Shown: positions 32,911-41,969 of the stretch, one piece after another | How positions within the stretch are numbered: the stretch's first letter is position 1 | How the letters are laid out: each line of letters begins with the position of its first letter | Assembly (NCBI RefSeq): GCF_003610255.1 | Contig: NZ_RAPS01000003.1 | Coordinates: 62,001 to 126,000, forward strand | Source of the DNA: Streptomyces sp. TLI_171 | GTDB lineage: Bacteria > Actinomycetota > Actinomycetes > Streptomycetales > Streptomycetaceae | Direction of reading: 5' to 3' | Length of the DNA stretch: 64,000 nucleotides | Program-made: the position numbers and the translations under genes | Notes under the pieces: model-generated | Databases searched by the model: none | Seen by the model: the letters and a program-made list of their open reading frames with translations, nothing else | Told to the model about the DNA's origin: nothing

Positions 32911-33798
32911 TCAGGTGAAGAGGATGTGCATCACCGCGGGGAAGCCGACCAGGGCCATGACCAGGACGGCCAGCACGCCGCCGGGCGCGGTCATCTTCTC
33001 CGAGTCGGCGTTGGCTTCTTCGGCTTGTTTGGCCATCAGCTCGCCGCGCAGGGACCGGGCCCGGGCGCGCAGGGTGTTGTAGACGGCGGCGCCCTGGGTC
33101 GAGGACAGGCTCATGATGTCCGCGACGTCGGCGAGCTGTGGCAGGTCGAGGTCGTTGCTCATGCGCTTGAGCTCGACCCACGGGGCGATCTTGTCGATCC
33201 GGGCGACTTCCAGGGCTTGGCGGATCCGCACGAACGGCCAGCCTTGCCCGACCTCGGCCGCGCGTTCCAGGGCCTCGGAGGGGCCGGCGTCGCCGGCGCG
33301 CTCCAGCGCGATCAGGTCGAGGTACGCGGCGATGGAGTGGGAGAACTCGATCCGGGCGCGCTTGGCCTTGTCCCGGACGTCCCAGTCGGCCAGGACGAAG
33401 AACAGCGCTCCGACGCCGATCCCGACCGCCAGCGGGACGGGCACCGGGAGGGAGTAGCCGGTGATCATGACGATGCAGTTCAAGACGGTCGGGAAGACCA
33501 GGCCGAGCAGGCCGAGCGCGACGCGGGTGAGCATGTGCACCGCGGGGCTCTTGCCCAGCAGCGCCAGGTCCTTGTGCCGGATGGTGACGCCGGGAAGGCC
33601 CTGCAGATGCTGGATCAGCCACCGGCCGACCTTCTCGTCCTGGCTCAGCTCCTCGTGCTCCAGGTCGACGGTCGGTGCCTGGTTGATCTGGTCGAGCGCC
33701 GCGTTCAGCTGCGGCTGCGACCTGAGCGAGGCGCGGATCAGACCTGCGAGGCCGGCGCCCACCAGCGCGCCGGCGAAGACCGCGATGACGGGAATCAT
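32911..33798 (-). CDS. TadC-like inner-membrane assembly protein
   Basis: A 295-residue type II secretion F-domain protein. ATG 33798 overlaps the TadB-like stop. Transmembrane segments lie near 5-25, about 95-145 (two), and about 270-295. The cytoplasmic T2SSF helices (FSHSIAAYLDLIALERAGD) are present. TadB and TadC form the inner-membrane platform driven by the TadA/CpaF ATPase. Confidence 0.85.
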   Translation of the reverse strand: MIPVIAVFAGALVGAGLAGLIRASLRSQPQLNAALDQINQAPTVDLEHEELSQDEKVGRWLIQHLQGLPGVTIRHKDLALLGKSPAVHMLTRVALGLLGLVFPTVLNCIVMITGYSLPVPVPLAVGIGVGALFFVLADWDVRDKAKRARIEFSHSIAAYLDLIALERAGDAGPSEALERAAEVGQGWPFVRIRQALEVARIDKIAPWVELKRMSNDLDLPQLADVADIMSLSSTQGAAVYNTLRARARSLRGELMAKQAEEANADSEKMTAPGGVLAVLVMALVGFPAVMHILFT

Positions 33799-34760
33799 CG
33801 TGCACCTCCCGCCACTGCGGCGGCGCGTACGGCGGAGGCCTGCCGGGGTGCCGGTGCGCTCACGCTGACGGGGCTGTGCGGGTCGGCGGCCAGGAACCTC
33901 GGGGTGGCCCGGTACGTCGCCAGCTGCCGCATCCAGGCCAGGACCCCGGCGAACCCGGCGATGAGCACCGCGAGGACCAGCTGGCCCACCACGGTGCCGT
34001 AGGGCTCGATGTAGGAGGTGTCGAAGCTGCCCGCGACGATGATCCCGAGGGTCATGAACGTCATCCACCGCACCGTGGTGCGCGGCTTGGCGCGGTCGGC
34101 CTCGATCTCCCGCCGCTGGCGCACCTCCTCGCGCACGGAGTCGGCGAGGTCCTCCAGGTTCCGGGCCAGGCCTGGGCCGCGGTCCGAGGCCCGCAGGATC
34201 AGGGCGGCGCAGACCTTGTCCGCGGTCGCGTCGTTGAGGTGGTCCGCGAACGCCTTGAGCGCGTCCTCGGGGCGCCACCCGGACTGCAGGCGGGCGGCGA
34301 GCTCACCCACCGGGCGCTCCAGCGCGGCCGGCGCGGTGCGCCGGGAGTCCTTCATCGCCTGCTCCAGACCGACGCCCAGGTACAGCACGTCGGCCAGGCG
34401 GCGGGTCCACTCGGCCAGGGCGTCCAGCTCGGTGATCCGGATCGTCGCGGCTTTGCCGGGGCTCAGCAGCCAGGGCAGGCCGACGGTGAGAAGCACCAGC
34501 AGCAGCCCGACGACGAGCCAGCCGGTGACCGCCCACGCGATCAGGCCGACGACGCCGGCGGCAATCCACCTGGCGCGCACCTGCGCCCGGGCGGCCGCGC
34601 TCTGGTCGGATCCGCGCAGCGCGGCCCGGAAGCGGCCGACGGGGCCGGGGGTGCGGGGCGCGGTGGTGCCGACGACGCCCGAGACCAGGCCGACCAGGCC
34701 GCCGGCCAGCAGCAGTCCGGCGAGCAGGCCCGCGAGGATCAGGGTGGTGCTGCCCATCAC
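33795..34760 (-). CDS. TadB-like inner-membrane assembly protein
   Basis: A 321-residue type II secretion F-domain protein with paired transmembrane segments near 8-30, 68-100 and 240-290, and the family helix ELDALAEWTRRLADVLYLG. It overlaps both the ATPase gene and the TadC-like gene by four bases, a tight operon. Partner of TadC in the platform. Confidence 0.85.
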   Translation of the reverse strand: MMGSTTLILAGLLAGLLLAGGLVGLVSGVVGTTAPRTPGPVGRFRAALRGSDQSAAARAQVRARWIAAGVVGLIAWAVTGWLVVGLLLVLLTVGLPWLLSPGKAATIRITELDALAEWTRRLADVLYLGVGLEQAMKDSRRTAPAALERPVGELAARLQSGWRPEDALKAFADHLNDATADKVCAALILRASDRGPGLARNLEDLADSVREEVRQRREIEADRAKPRTTVRWMTFMTLGIIVAGSFDTSYIEPYGTVVGQLVLAVLIAGFAGVLAWMRQLATYRATPRFLAADPHSPVSVSAPAPRQASAVRAAAVAGGAR

Positions 34761-36349
34761 CGGCCCACCTTCACGTCGAGCGGGGCCCGCCAGGACCCGC
34801 CGGGAACGCGCAGCAGGTCGGCGTCGAAGCCGACGCGGACCAGGTCGTCCAAGGTCGCGGGATTCATGCGCGGCACGGCCCGCAGCTCTCCGAGCTCCGG
34901 GTTCGGGCCGAAGATGGTGTTGCTGGTGGGGCGGCCGCTCTCGCCGGCGCCGGTGACTTCCAAGACCTGCGACACGAAGCGGTGCTTGCGCCCGCCGATC
35001 GCGGTCTCGTCGAGCTGGCGGAGGAAGACCACGGCGTCGATGCCGTTGGAGATCTGACGGTAGGCCAGCTGCTCGGAGAAGCCGTCACCGGCCTGCATAT
35101 ACAGCTCGGCGATGCGGTCGTAGACCATGCTCGCCTCGCGGGCGTGGATGGTGCACAGGGAGCCGCCCTCGCCGTTGGTCATCGACTGCAGCATCGGGAC
35201 GACCTCGCGGCCGCGGACCTCGCCGACGACGATCCGCGACAGGTTCATCCGCAGGGACGGGTAGATGAGGTCGTTGACGGTGATCTCGCCGGCGGCCTGG
35301 CCGTCGACGCGCTCGCCGTTACCCTCGCGGGCCTCCATGGCCACGATCTGCCGGTCCGGCTCGAGCTCGTGCAGGAACAGTTCGAACTCCGTCTCCAGGG
35401 TGCCGATCCGCTCGTCCTTCGGGATCTCGCGGGCCATGGCCCGCATCAGGCTCGTCTTGCCCGCGCCCTGGCCACCGGCGATCAGGACGTTCTTGCGGGC
35501 CAGGACCAGGGCCTTCAGATACGCGGCCAGCGTCGAGTCGATCGCGCCGAGCTCGACCATGCCCGCCAGATCGCTCTTGCGGACCCGGTGACGGCGGATG
35601 GTGACCTGGGGCCGCGGCGTGACCTCAGTCATCGCCTGCAGACGGGACCCGTCCGGCAGGCGAAGCGCGAGCATCGGACTGGCCGTCGACAGGGTCCGCT
35701 CCCCGTGGCCGGAGCGCCGAGCGAGGTCGCGCAGCAGCTCCACCAGATCCTCGTCGGAATCGGCGATCGGCCCGACCCGGACCTTGCCCCGGTCCGCGTA
35801 GTCGATCACGACGTCGTCGAAGCCGTTGACGAGGATGTTCTCGACGTCGGCGTCGTCGAGGTACGGCTGCAGGCGGCCGGCGCGGAACAGCAGGTCGAAG
35901 ACCTGCGCCTCCAGAGCACGCTGCACGTCCGAACCCGGTGAGATGCCGAGCTCGCCGGCGCGGTTGACGACCCAGGTGGCCACCCGATTGTTGATCAGGT
36001 CGCGGCCGCGCTGTTCACGATCGGCCTGGCTCAGGCCCGGTGCCGCGGCGACGACCGCGGCGAGCTCGGTCGAGACCAAGCGGCGAATCTGGCCGACCAC
36101 CTCCGGATCGACCTGCGCCGCAGGCGGCGCCGGCGGGGCGGCCGGCTTGGCCGGCACAGCGGCGGGCGGGGGCACTGGCCGCAGGGTGGTGGCGAACGGG
36201 TCCGCCGACGAGGGCTGGCCGGCCCGCGCCGCCGCCGTACCGCCGCGGGCGACGACAGCGCGGCGTGGTGCCGGGGCGGGCGCCGCCGGGTCCTCCCCCG
36301 GAGCGATGACGGGCGAGTCGTGGACCGGACTAGCGCGCAGCATGGGCAC
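34757..36349 (-). CDS. TadA/CpaF-type pilus assembly ATPase
   Basis: A 530-residue secretion ATPase. A Pro/Ala-rich N-terminal ~90 residues precede the conserved part. Walker A is GGQGAGKTSLM (about residue 290), with an Asp/His box region (GSLCTIHAREASMVYDRIAE) and Walker B-like VGEVRGREVV. Hexamers of this type power pilin extrusion. It overlaps the upstream CpaE-like gene by 20 bases and the downstream TadB-like gene by four. Confidence 0.92.
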   Translation of the reverse strand: MPMLRASPVHDSPVIAPGEDPAAPAPAPRRAVVARGGTAAARAGQPSSADPFATTLRPVPPPAAVPAKPAAPPAPPAAQVDPEVVGQIRRLVSTELAAVVAAAPGLSQADREQRGRDLINNRVATWVVNRAGELGISPGSDVQRALEAQVFDLLFRAGRLQPYLDDADVENILVNGFDDVVIDYADRGKVRVGPIADSDEDLVELLRDLARRSGHGERTLSTASPMLALRLPDGSRLQAMTEVTPRPQVTIRRHRVRKSDLAGMVELGAIDSTLAAYLKALVLARKNVLIAGGQGAGKTSLMRAMAREIPKDERIGTLETEFELFLHELEPDRQIVAMEAREGNGERVDGQAAGEITVNDLIYPSLRMNLSRIVVGEVRGREVVPMLQSMTNGEGGSLCTIHAREASMVYDRIAELYMQAGDGFSEQLAYRQISNGIDAVVFLRQLDETAIGGRKHRFVSQVLEVTGAGESGRPTSNTIFGPNPELGELRAVPRMNPATLDDLVRVGFDADLLRVPGGSWRAPLDVKVGR

Positions 36350-37181
36350 CTCCGGGAAGCGGGGCCCCGTTCGGGGCCTGGGGCGCCGGGCGCGGGGCGA
36401 GCTGCTCGCGGCGCTGGAGCACCAGGGCGTGGAGACGGTCGGCGGCAGTGGCGGCGTGGCGCATCAGGTCGCTGCGCCGGAAGCGGCGCTCACCCAGGTC
36501 GGCGCCGTCGGACAGCACCTCGGCGGCCCGCGGGTCGAACGGGAGCTCGGCGGCGACGGGAACGGCAAGGCGGGCGCCGATCTCCGCCGCACTGTAGGGG
36601 CCGGCCGTGACGAGCAGCAGCCGCAGGGCGTCGCGCCCGACGCCGCGGGCGTCGAGGTCCTCGGCCAGGGCCCGGACCCGGTGCTCGGCATGGTGGACTC
36701 CGCGCAGCGTCGTGCGCACCACCGCCAGCACCAGGTCGGCACGCAGCACCATGGCCGCGGCGGTGCCCGTGCCGCCGCGCCGGCCGAGGTCGGCGATCAC
36801 GTCGTGCTGCGCGCCTTCGTCGATGCCGACCAGCAGGTCGGCGAGCTGCGGCCACACGCTCTGCATCCCCGGGGCCTGCGCCGGGTTGGTCAGGCCGGGC
36901 AGGACCAGGCGCTCCTTGCGCTGGTCGGAGAGGTCGAGGAGTTGGCGCCAGAACGCCTCGCCCAGGCGGCCGGTGCGCGCGGCCACCGGAAGGTTCTGCA
37001 GTCCGTGCGGGCCGGGGGTGGCGCCGCGCAGCGCGCCGGCGACGACCGAGCCCCCGTCCGGGTCGCACTCGGCCATGACCACGTGCCGGCCCGGCGCGAG
37101 GGGCCAGGTCATCGCCAGGGCGAGCGCAGCGGTGGTCGCGCCCGGCGCGCCGGGGCAGCCCGCGACCGCGATCAGCGCCAT
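36330..37181 (-). CDS. CpaE/TadZ-like ParA-family protein with degenerate P-loop
   Basis: A 283-residue MinD/ParA-fold protein. The N-terminal P-loop reads GCPGAPGATTAALALA: it lacks the lysine of a normal deviant Walker A, so ATP hydrolysis may be lost. Further ParA-like landmarks are VVMAECDPDGGSV and the segment DVIADLGRRGGTGTAAAM. TadZ/CpaE proteins position the pilus machine at one cell site. It shares its first base with the stop of the SAF-domain gene (TGATG). Confidence 0.78.
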   Translation of the reverse strand: MALIAVAGCPGAPGATTAALALAMTWPLAPGRHVVMAECDPDGGSVVAGALRGATPGPHGLQNLPVAARTGRLGEAFWRQLLDLSDQRKERLVLPGLTNPAQAPGMQSVWPQLADLLVGIDEGAQHDVIADLGRRGGTGTAAAMVLRADLVLAVVRTTLRGVHHAEHRVRALAEDLDARGVGRDALRLLLVTAGPYSAAEIGARLAVPVAAELPFDPRAAEVLSDGADLGERRFRRSDLMRHAATAADRLHALVLQRREQLAPRPAPQAPNGAPLPGGAHAAR

Positions 37182-37864
37182 CAGCCGGCCGCCGACGGGC
37201 TCTGCACGATGATCGCGATGTTGCCGGTCGACGCCCGCGCCGCCACGGTGGCGCCGGCGTTGGCGTCGACGGAGACGTCGACGGTGAGGCTGCCGCTGGA
37301 GTCGGGCGAGCCGACCCGCACCACCTGCGCCGGCAAGGTGCTCGGCGTGCCCGTCGACGCGCCGGCGTCGGCGGCGACGCTCTGGCCGGGCGTGGAGACG
37401 ATGACGACTTTCTGGCCCGGGACCAGCGCGGTGGCGGGCAGCTGGCCCGGCTTGACCTGGATGCCGACCAGCTGCTGGCCGGGCTGCACCAGGGCGTCGC
37501 TCGTGACGCTGGCCTTCGTCAGGGTGGTGCCCGGCAGCAGCTGGGCGGAGGCGTGCTTGCCCACGATGGAGTCGAGCTGGTCGGCGCCCACCGGCTTCAG
37601 CGCCGGGTCCAGGCTGATGGAGGCGACGGTGAGGTCGCCGCGGGTGATGACCTGGCCGAACGCCAGCGGCTTGGCGACGACGAGGACGTCCTCGCGCTGC
37701 CCGGCGGCGGTCAGGGTCATCGCTCCGACCAGGCCGCCGACCGCGATCAGGGCGACCGACACCCCGATCAGCGCAGGTCGCCGTCGGCGGGCGCTGACGG
37801 GCCGGGGCGCGGCCACCGGAGCGGTGTAGCCGGCGTCGGGACCGCGTGTCTGGGTTGTGCTCAC
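37181..37864 (-). CDS. SAF-domain CpaB/RcpC-like protein
   Basis: A 227-residue protein. One transmembrane helix near 34-52 (ALIGVSVALIAVGGLVGAMT) and an exterior SAF domain (about 60-130; VVAKPLAFGQVITRGDLTV, VGKHASAQLLPGTTL), then a Gly/Ser/Val-rich C-terminal domain. CpaB/RcpC proteins aid pilus secretion; in a monoderm organism the role is probably cell-wall transit. Confidence 0.8.
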   Translation of the reverse strand: MSTTQTRGPDAGYTAPVAAPRPVSARRRRPALIGVSVALIAVGGLVGAMTLTAAGQREDVLVVAKPLAFGQVITRGDLTVASISLDPALKPVGADQLDSIVGKHASAQLLPGTTLTKASVTSDALVQPGQQLVGIQVKPGQLPATALVPGQKVVIVSTPGQSVAADAGASTGTPSTLPAQVVRVGSPDSSGSLTVDVSVDANAGATVAARASTGNIAIIVQSPSAAG

Positions 37865-37883
37865 AGTCGAACTCCTGCGGTGG

Positions 37884-38849
37884 TCAGTTGTTGAGAACCT
37901 GGAGCTGTCCGATGGCGACGGTCGTCGTCGACTGCCGCGTCGTGGTGATCGTTCCTCGCTGCCCGCTGGTCGCCGTCCAGTCGACCTTCCAGGTGCTGGT
38001 CGCGGTGACGGGGTAGGTACCGCCGGCCGCCGACGTGCGCTGGTAGGTGTGGCCGCAGTCGGGCGAGGAGCTGTTGCCGAACGAGGCGTTGTACGGGGTA
38101 CCGGCGTTGGCGCAGGTCACTGTGGTGCCGTCGCCCATGTTCCAGACGATCTGCGTGACGTGGCCGGTGGCGGTGACGGTGATGCCGGCCGCGCTGACCG
38201 AGGCGCTCTTCGGCCCCCAAGTCGACGGCGTGGGCTTGTTCCACAGCCACACCGGCAGCCCGACCAGGCCCATCGCACCGGCCTTCGGGGCGATGCCGAT
38301 ATCGGCCCCCTGCAGGCCCAACTTCTTGACGGCCTGCTCGGCCATCGCCTGGAGGTTGGGCCCGCCACCATAGCCGGGCGGCCGGTCGAGGCTCCACGTC
38401 ACGCCGCCCGCGAGCACGGCGTCGGGGCCCGTGCAGGTGACGTCGTAGAGGTCGCCCTGGTCAGGGCCCGGCTTCCAGTCCTTGGGCCTGCGGATCGCGA
38501 TCTGCCACAGCTGGTCGTCGGGACCCGGTGGAGGGTTGATCAGGTTCCAGTAGCAGTCATCGCTCGGATTGAACCAGCCCAGGCCCTGCCGGTAGCACGG
38601 CACCTCGGTGTCGCCGAGCAGGCACGCCACGCTCCCCCCGCCGCTGTCGCCCCCGCCGCCGCTGCCTCCGCCGGTCCCTCCTCCACCCCCGCCTCCTCCG
38701 CCGACGACGATGGTGCAGTCCGGGATGAGCGGCGGGCAGGTGACGTCCCCGCCGCCGTCGGCGCGGGCCGATCCCTGCGTGCCGAGCGCGGCGCCGAGCG
38801 CACAGACCGCAGCCAGGCCAAGACGCACCCCCCGGCGCCTGGTCAGCAC
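37884..38849 (-). CDS. secreted protein with Gly-rich linker and PKD-like domain
   Basis: A 321-residue protein, GTG 38849 overlapping the preceding stop. Signal peptide TRRRGVRLGLAAVCALGAAL...SARA, then a poly-Gly linker (about 45-75), a Cys-rich segment (DDCYWNL), and a C-terminal PKD-like beta domain (IVWNMGDGTTVTC...CGHTYQ). It belongs to the Tad operon; a surface adhesin or pilus-associated protein is plausible. Confidence 0.72.
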   Translation of the reverse strand: MLTRRRGVRLGLAAVCALGAALGTQGSARADGGGDVTCPPLIPDCTIVVGGGGGGGGGTGGGSGGGGDSGGGSVACLLGDTEVPCYRQGLGWFNPSDDCYWNLINPPPGPDDQLWQIAIRRPKDWKPGPDQGDLYDVTCTGPDAVLAGGVTWSLDRPPGYGGGPNLQAMAEQAVKKLGLQGADIGIAPKAGAMGLVGLPVWLWNKPTPSTWGPKSASVSAAGITVTATGHVTQIVWNMGDGTTVTCANAGTPYNASFGNSSSPDCGHTYQRTSAAGGTYPVTATSTWKVDWTATSGQRGTITTTRQSTTTVAIGQLQVLNN

Positions 38850-39409
38850 GACTGGTCCCGCTGGATCGCCGCCTGGGTGATCAGCCACGTGCCGTTGTCC
38901 AGGATCGCCGTGGCGTTCTCCACGTGCCGGAAACCGGTGCTGGACAGCTTCGCCGGCGCCCCGGTGGTCTTGTCGACGGGTAGGAAGTGGCTGCTGTCCA
39001 CGCAACTGACGATCGTCGCCGTCGGAGGCTTCGCAGCGAGGTCTACCGCGGTGACCTTCGGCTCCAGGACCGGCTCGCCCTTCACCACCAGGTGCTGGTC
39101 CTGGTAGTAGGCCTCGCTCGCCTTGATGTTGGCGAGGGCCTTGTCGGCGGCGTACTTCTGCAGGTCGGATCCGTCGAACGTGCCCGAGGCGTAGACCTTC
39201 ACAATGCTCGCCCACATGCCGCGGTAGGAGGCCAACACCTGGTCCTTCGCGGCCGCGTCTCCAGAGGCAGACGAGGGTGCCGACGACGAGGGCGATGCCG
39301 GCGGCGGGTGCTCAGCCGACGATGTGCACCCACCGCAGACCAGGGCCACCCCCACGACGGCAACTGCAGCGAAGGCGCGCGATCCGGTGAACCGGAGTGA
39401 AGTGGGCAC
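38843..39409 (-). CDS. lipoprotein at the head of the Tad operon
   Basis: A 188-residue protein with a lipobox (VGVALVCGGC) placing the mature Cys at about 33 from GTG 39409; ATG 39448 is an alternative that lengthens the leader. An Ala/Ser/Pro linker precedes a small NTF2-like-looking domain (VLASYRGMWASIVKVYASG). First gene of the operon, and overlaps the next by seven bases. Confidence 0.72.
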   Translation of the reverse strand: MPTSLRFTGSRAFAAVAVVGVALVCGGCTSSAEHPPPASPSSSAPSSASGDAAAKDQVLASYRGMWASIVKVYASGTFDGSDLQKYAADKALANIKASEAYYQDQHLVVKGEPVLEPKVTAVDLAAKPPTATIVSCVDSSHFLPVDKTTGAPAKLSSTGFRHVENATAILDNGTWLITQAAIQRDQSC

Positions 39410-39589
39410 GGTCGTTTCCCCCAAGGCGAAGGCGGTCGGGTGCGACATGTCGTAGGCCAAGTAGTGCAGACGGGCGCAGGAACGGTGCGCGGTTTGCCCG
39501 GCAGTGTTGCCGTCCCGGCACATGATCGGGACATGGCGGGAACACACCCGCCCGGCGCCGCCCGGCGGCCCGGCCGAGTCGACGGACGG

Positions 39590-40045
39590 TCAGCTGCAGG
39601 AAGGGCGCTTCGTGTGCGGGGCGTGCAGCGCGAGGCGCACCGCCTCGACGGTGGTGCCGAGTGCCGTCGCCAGCATGCTCAGCCCTTGAGGATCGAGCTC
39701 GGCCATCCCGCGCTCGATCAAAGACATCTGACTCTGCGGCACGCCGATCCGCTCCGCGGTCTGGCTCTGCGTCAGGTCCGCATCCAGACGGATGCGAGCG
39801 ATGCTCAGCGGAGCCGGGCGCAGCAGCACGGACGCGGAAATCCCCAGACACGAGGCCATCGCGCACAGCGTGCGCTGCTCCGGAAGCCGCCGGCCGCTCT
39901 CGTACATCGACACGTGCGTGCGGTGGAGCAGGACGAGGGAGCCAGCACGGACTGCGGCGGCCAGCTGGTCCTGGCTCAGGCCGGCCAGGCGCCGCTGAGT
40001 GCGCAGGGCGGCCGGATCGAAGTGAGCGATGCCGCGAGTGCCCAC
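39590..40045 (-). CDS. tandem helix-turn-helix regulator
   Basis: A 151-residue protein from GTG 40045, placed by GAGGAG. It contains two XRE-like domains in tandem: about 10-65 (LRTQRRLAGLSQDQLAAAVR) and about 80-140 (LTQSQTAERIGVPQSQMSLI). The first carries an insertion between its helices (RAGSLVLLHRTHVSMYE). No effector domain. Adjacent to and co-oriented with the Tad operon, so possibly its regulator. Confidence 0.78.
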   Translation of the reverse strand: MGTRGIAHFDPAALRTQRRLAGLSQDQLAAAVRAGSLVLLHRTHVSMYESGRRLPEQRTLCAMASCLGISASVLLRPAPLSIARIRLDADLTQSQTAERIGVPQSQMSLIERGMAELDPQGLSMLATALGTTVEAVRLALHAPHTKRPSCS

Positions 40046-40632
40046 GCCGCCGTTCTCCTCCGTGCCGGGGCACCCGCGGGTGCCCACCGGGGCCCGGATC
40101 GGGGTCGCAACCCGCACACGGACCGATGGCCGGGACGATACCGGCACTGCAGGAGATGCACGGCATTTGGTGCGTGGGCGCTGCAGGGGAGCAGTCTGTG
40201 GCGCGTCGACCCCGCAACCGCGTCCGCGGCGCCGGCGTGCTCGCCCGCACAGCTCCCCACCCCCGTCTGCCGCCACCACGGGCAGCCGTGCCCGTGGCAT
40301 ATGTACCGCTCAGATCGCCACGAATCTTGCACGTGATTTCGGACAGGTCAAGGCCATTAACTCTCAGTGATTACATTACTGGGCGTATCCGCCCACTTGT
40401 CGCCCGTTCGGTCGGATTTCCAAGGGAAGTCGCACCGGGCGTCCGTTACGGTAAGCATCCACTGACGCAACGTGATGAAGCCCCCGCGATCGAACACCGG
40501 GCCGACTTGGCCGGTTCCACAGCTTGACGCCCAACCCCACCCACGGCGAACGGCCGCAGAACGCCGACGGCCCGGTCGCACCGCGCCTTGCGGTGCGACC
40601 GGGCTACGACGACACGGACTCGCGATCCCCGG
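40046..40632. other. intergenic region with promoter and terminator
   Basis: 587 bases without a supported gene. A minus-strand promoter candidate is TTGACC (40351-40346) with AAGATT (40328-40323) at 17-bp spacing, which would serve the tandem-HTH gene through a long leader. An imperfect palindrome CAGTGATTACATTACTG lies at 40366-40382. A strong terminator (40570-40604) ends the gene at 40633. The rest shows nothing. Confidence 0.45.
40570..40604 (-). terminator. 15-bp stem terminator
   Basis: GCCCGGTCGCACCGC (40570-40584) pairs with GCGGTGCGACCGGGC (40590-40604), loop GCCTT, 28 bases past the stop at 40633. Confidence 0.8.
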
Positions 40633-41160
40633 CTACGACACCGCCCCGCCGACCTTCCGCTCGACCAGCTCCATCGCAGCACGCGCACCCTCCACCACGG
40701 CGACGCAGGCGAGAATCCGGTCCCGCTCGGCCCGCAACTGCACACCAGCGGCACCGGCCCGCTCGGCGACCTGCGGGTCACGCAACGCGTCACCGCGCAC
40801 CACCACCACCCGCGGACCCAGCCCCCAGACGATCGCGTTCACGGCCGCCGCCGCTGCCGCCAAACCGTCGAGCTCCACCAGGACCCATTCGTGGTGCACC
40901 CAGACCTCGCGCAGCCCGCGGACCAGGCGCTCGTCGCTGGCCTCGTTGATGCTCCGGGCGAGAGCGCCGGGGTGGTCCTTGACAGGGATCAGGGCCAGCG
41001 ACGCGACGATGCTCAGCGCGATGTCCGGCCGGCTGCTGTAGGGGGTGGTGTGCCAGGCCTGGGCGACGGCTTCGCCCAGACGCCGGGCGTCGTCGTGGCC
41101 GCGGGGGCGGCCGAACACGAGGGTGGAACGCTGGGCGGGTACGGGCGCGGTGGAGTGCAT
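40633..41160 (-). CDS. hypothetical protein
   Basis: A 175-residue protein; ATG 41160 behind GGAG. Helical middle with hydrophobic stretches (ALSIVASLALIPVKDHPGAL, ELDGLAAAAAAVNAIVWGLG) not long enough to be certain membrane spans. Basic at both ends. Family not recognised. Last of five small genes (40.6-44.1 kb). Confidence 0.65.
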   Translation of the reverse strand: MHSTAPVPAQRSTLVFGRPRGHDDARRLGEAVAQAWHTTPYSSRPDIALSIVASLALIPVKDHPGALARSINEASDERLVRGLREVWVHHEWVLVELDGLAAAAAAVNAIVWGLGPRVVVVRGDALRDPQVAERAGAAGVQLRAERDRILACVAVVEGARAAMELVERKVGGAVS

Positions 41161-41256
41161 CAGAGCTCCGGCGGGAGAGGAAAAGGGCAGGCAGGGAAAG
41201 CGGTCTGTGACCGCCTGGATCGGCGGCCACGGACCTATCGGGGAGGGAAGGGGGCC

Positions 41257-41838
41257 TCAGTACAGGGGCTGAGGCAGGCCGGCGTGGTTGTAGCCGGGTT
41301 CGTCCGGGAACCGTCCGGCGGAGTCGGGCACCACGATCTGCCACACTCCGTGCTCGGGGTCGCTGCCGTAGATCTGGCGCGTCATCGCGAAGCGGCTGGT
41401 GTCCGAGCAGCGGTGCAGCCGCGCGGTGAAGCCGCCGCCGAGGACGTCTTCGAGCAGGTCGCCCTCACTCGGCACGGCGGTCAGGACCTTGGCGGAGCGG
41501 TTCAGGATGGACCCGGCGATGTCGAACGGCAGCGTGGCGACGGCGAGTTCGAAGCCGAGCCCTTCGCTCAGGCCTGTGGTGTAGCTGAAGTCGAGGCACT
41601 CGGGCGGGGCGTCCTCGGAGGGGAACACCCCGGTGATGTGAAGCCCGTGCTCTGCGATGTTGCCGTGCACGCGGCTGAGCACGGGGTCGAAGGCGAGCAC
41701 GAAGTCGTCGAGCAGTGCCTCGAACTCGGCGGCCGCGGCCGCGAGGTCCGCGCCGACGGAGCCAGCGTTGGAGAGGGCAGGGAGACCGCGCAGACGGCGG
41801 TTGGCGAGCACGGCCTGGGTCAGGATCTTCTCGTTCAT
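41257..41838 (-). CDS. DUF4262-like protein
   Basis: A 193-residue protein; ATG 41838 behind AAGGAACC. The core FSYTTGLSEGLGFELAVATL, with preceding Glu/Cys, matches the DUF4262 pattern (YTxGL...PEL), and a following HRCSDTSRFAMTRQIYGS and C-terminal WQIVVPDSAGRFP segment also fits. Cytosolic; biochemical function not known to me. Accessory gene in streptomycetes. Confidence 0.7.
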   Translation of the reverse strand: MNEKILTQAVLANRRLRGLPALSNAGSVGADLAAAAAEFEALLDDFVLAFDPVLSRVHGNIAEHGLHITGVFPSEDAPPECLDFSYTTGLSEGLGFELAVATLPFDIAGSILNRSAKVLTAVPSEGDLLEDVLGGGFTARLHRCSDTSRFAMTRQIYGSDPEHGVWQIVVPDSAGRFPDEPGYNHAGLPQPLY

Positions 41839-41909
41839 CGGTTCCTTCGGTTTCGGGGACGACCTGCAGGGGCCGAACTGGGACGGGCAGACCTTGTGAT
41901 CAGTGGCGG

Positions 41910-41942
41910 CCGGTCGGCTGCCGTCGGCGTTCAGCCGACCGG
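41910..41942 (-). terminator. hairpin between two hypothetical genes
   Basis: CCGGTCGGCTG (41910-41920) pairs with CAGCCGACCGG (41932-41942), loop CCGTCGGCGTT, 28 bases after the stop at 41970. Confidence 0.6.
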
Positions 41943-41969
41943 CAGCCGGGCTCGGGCGGAGCAGCTGCG

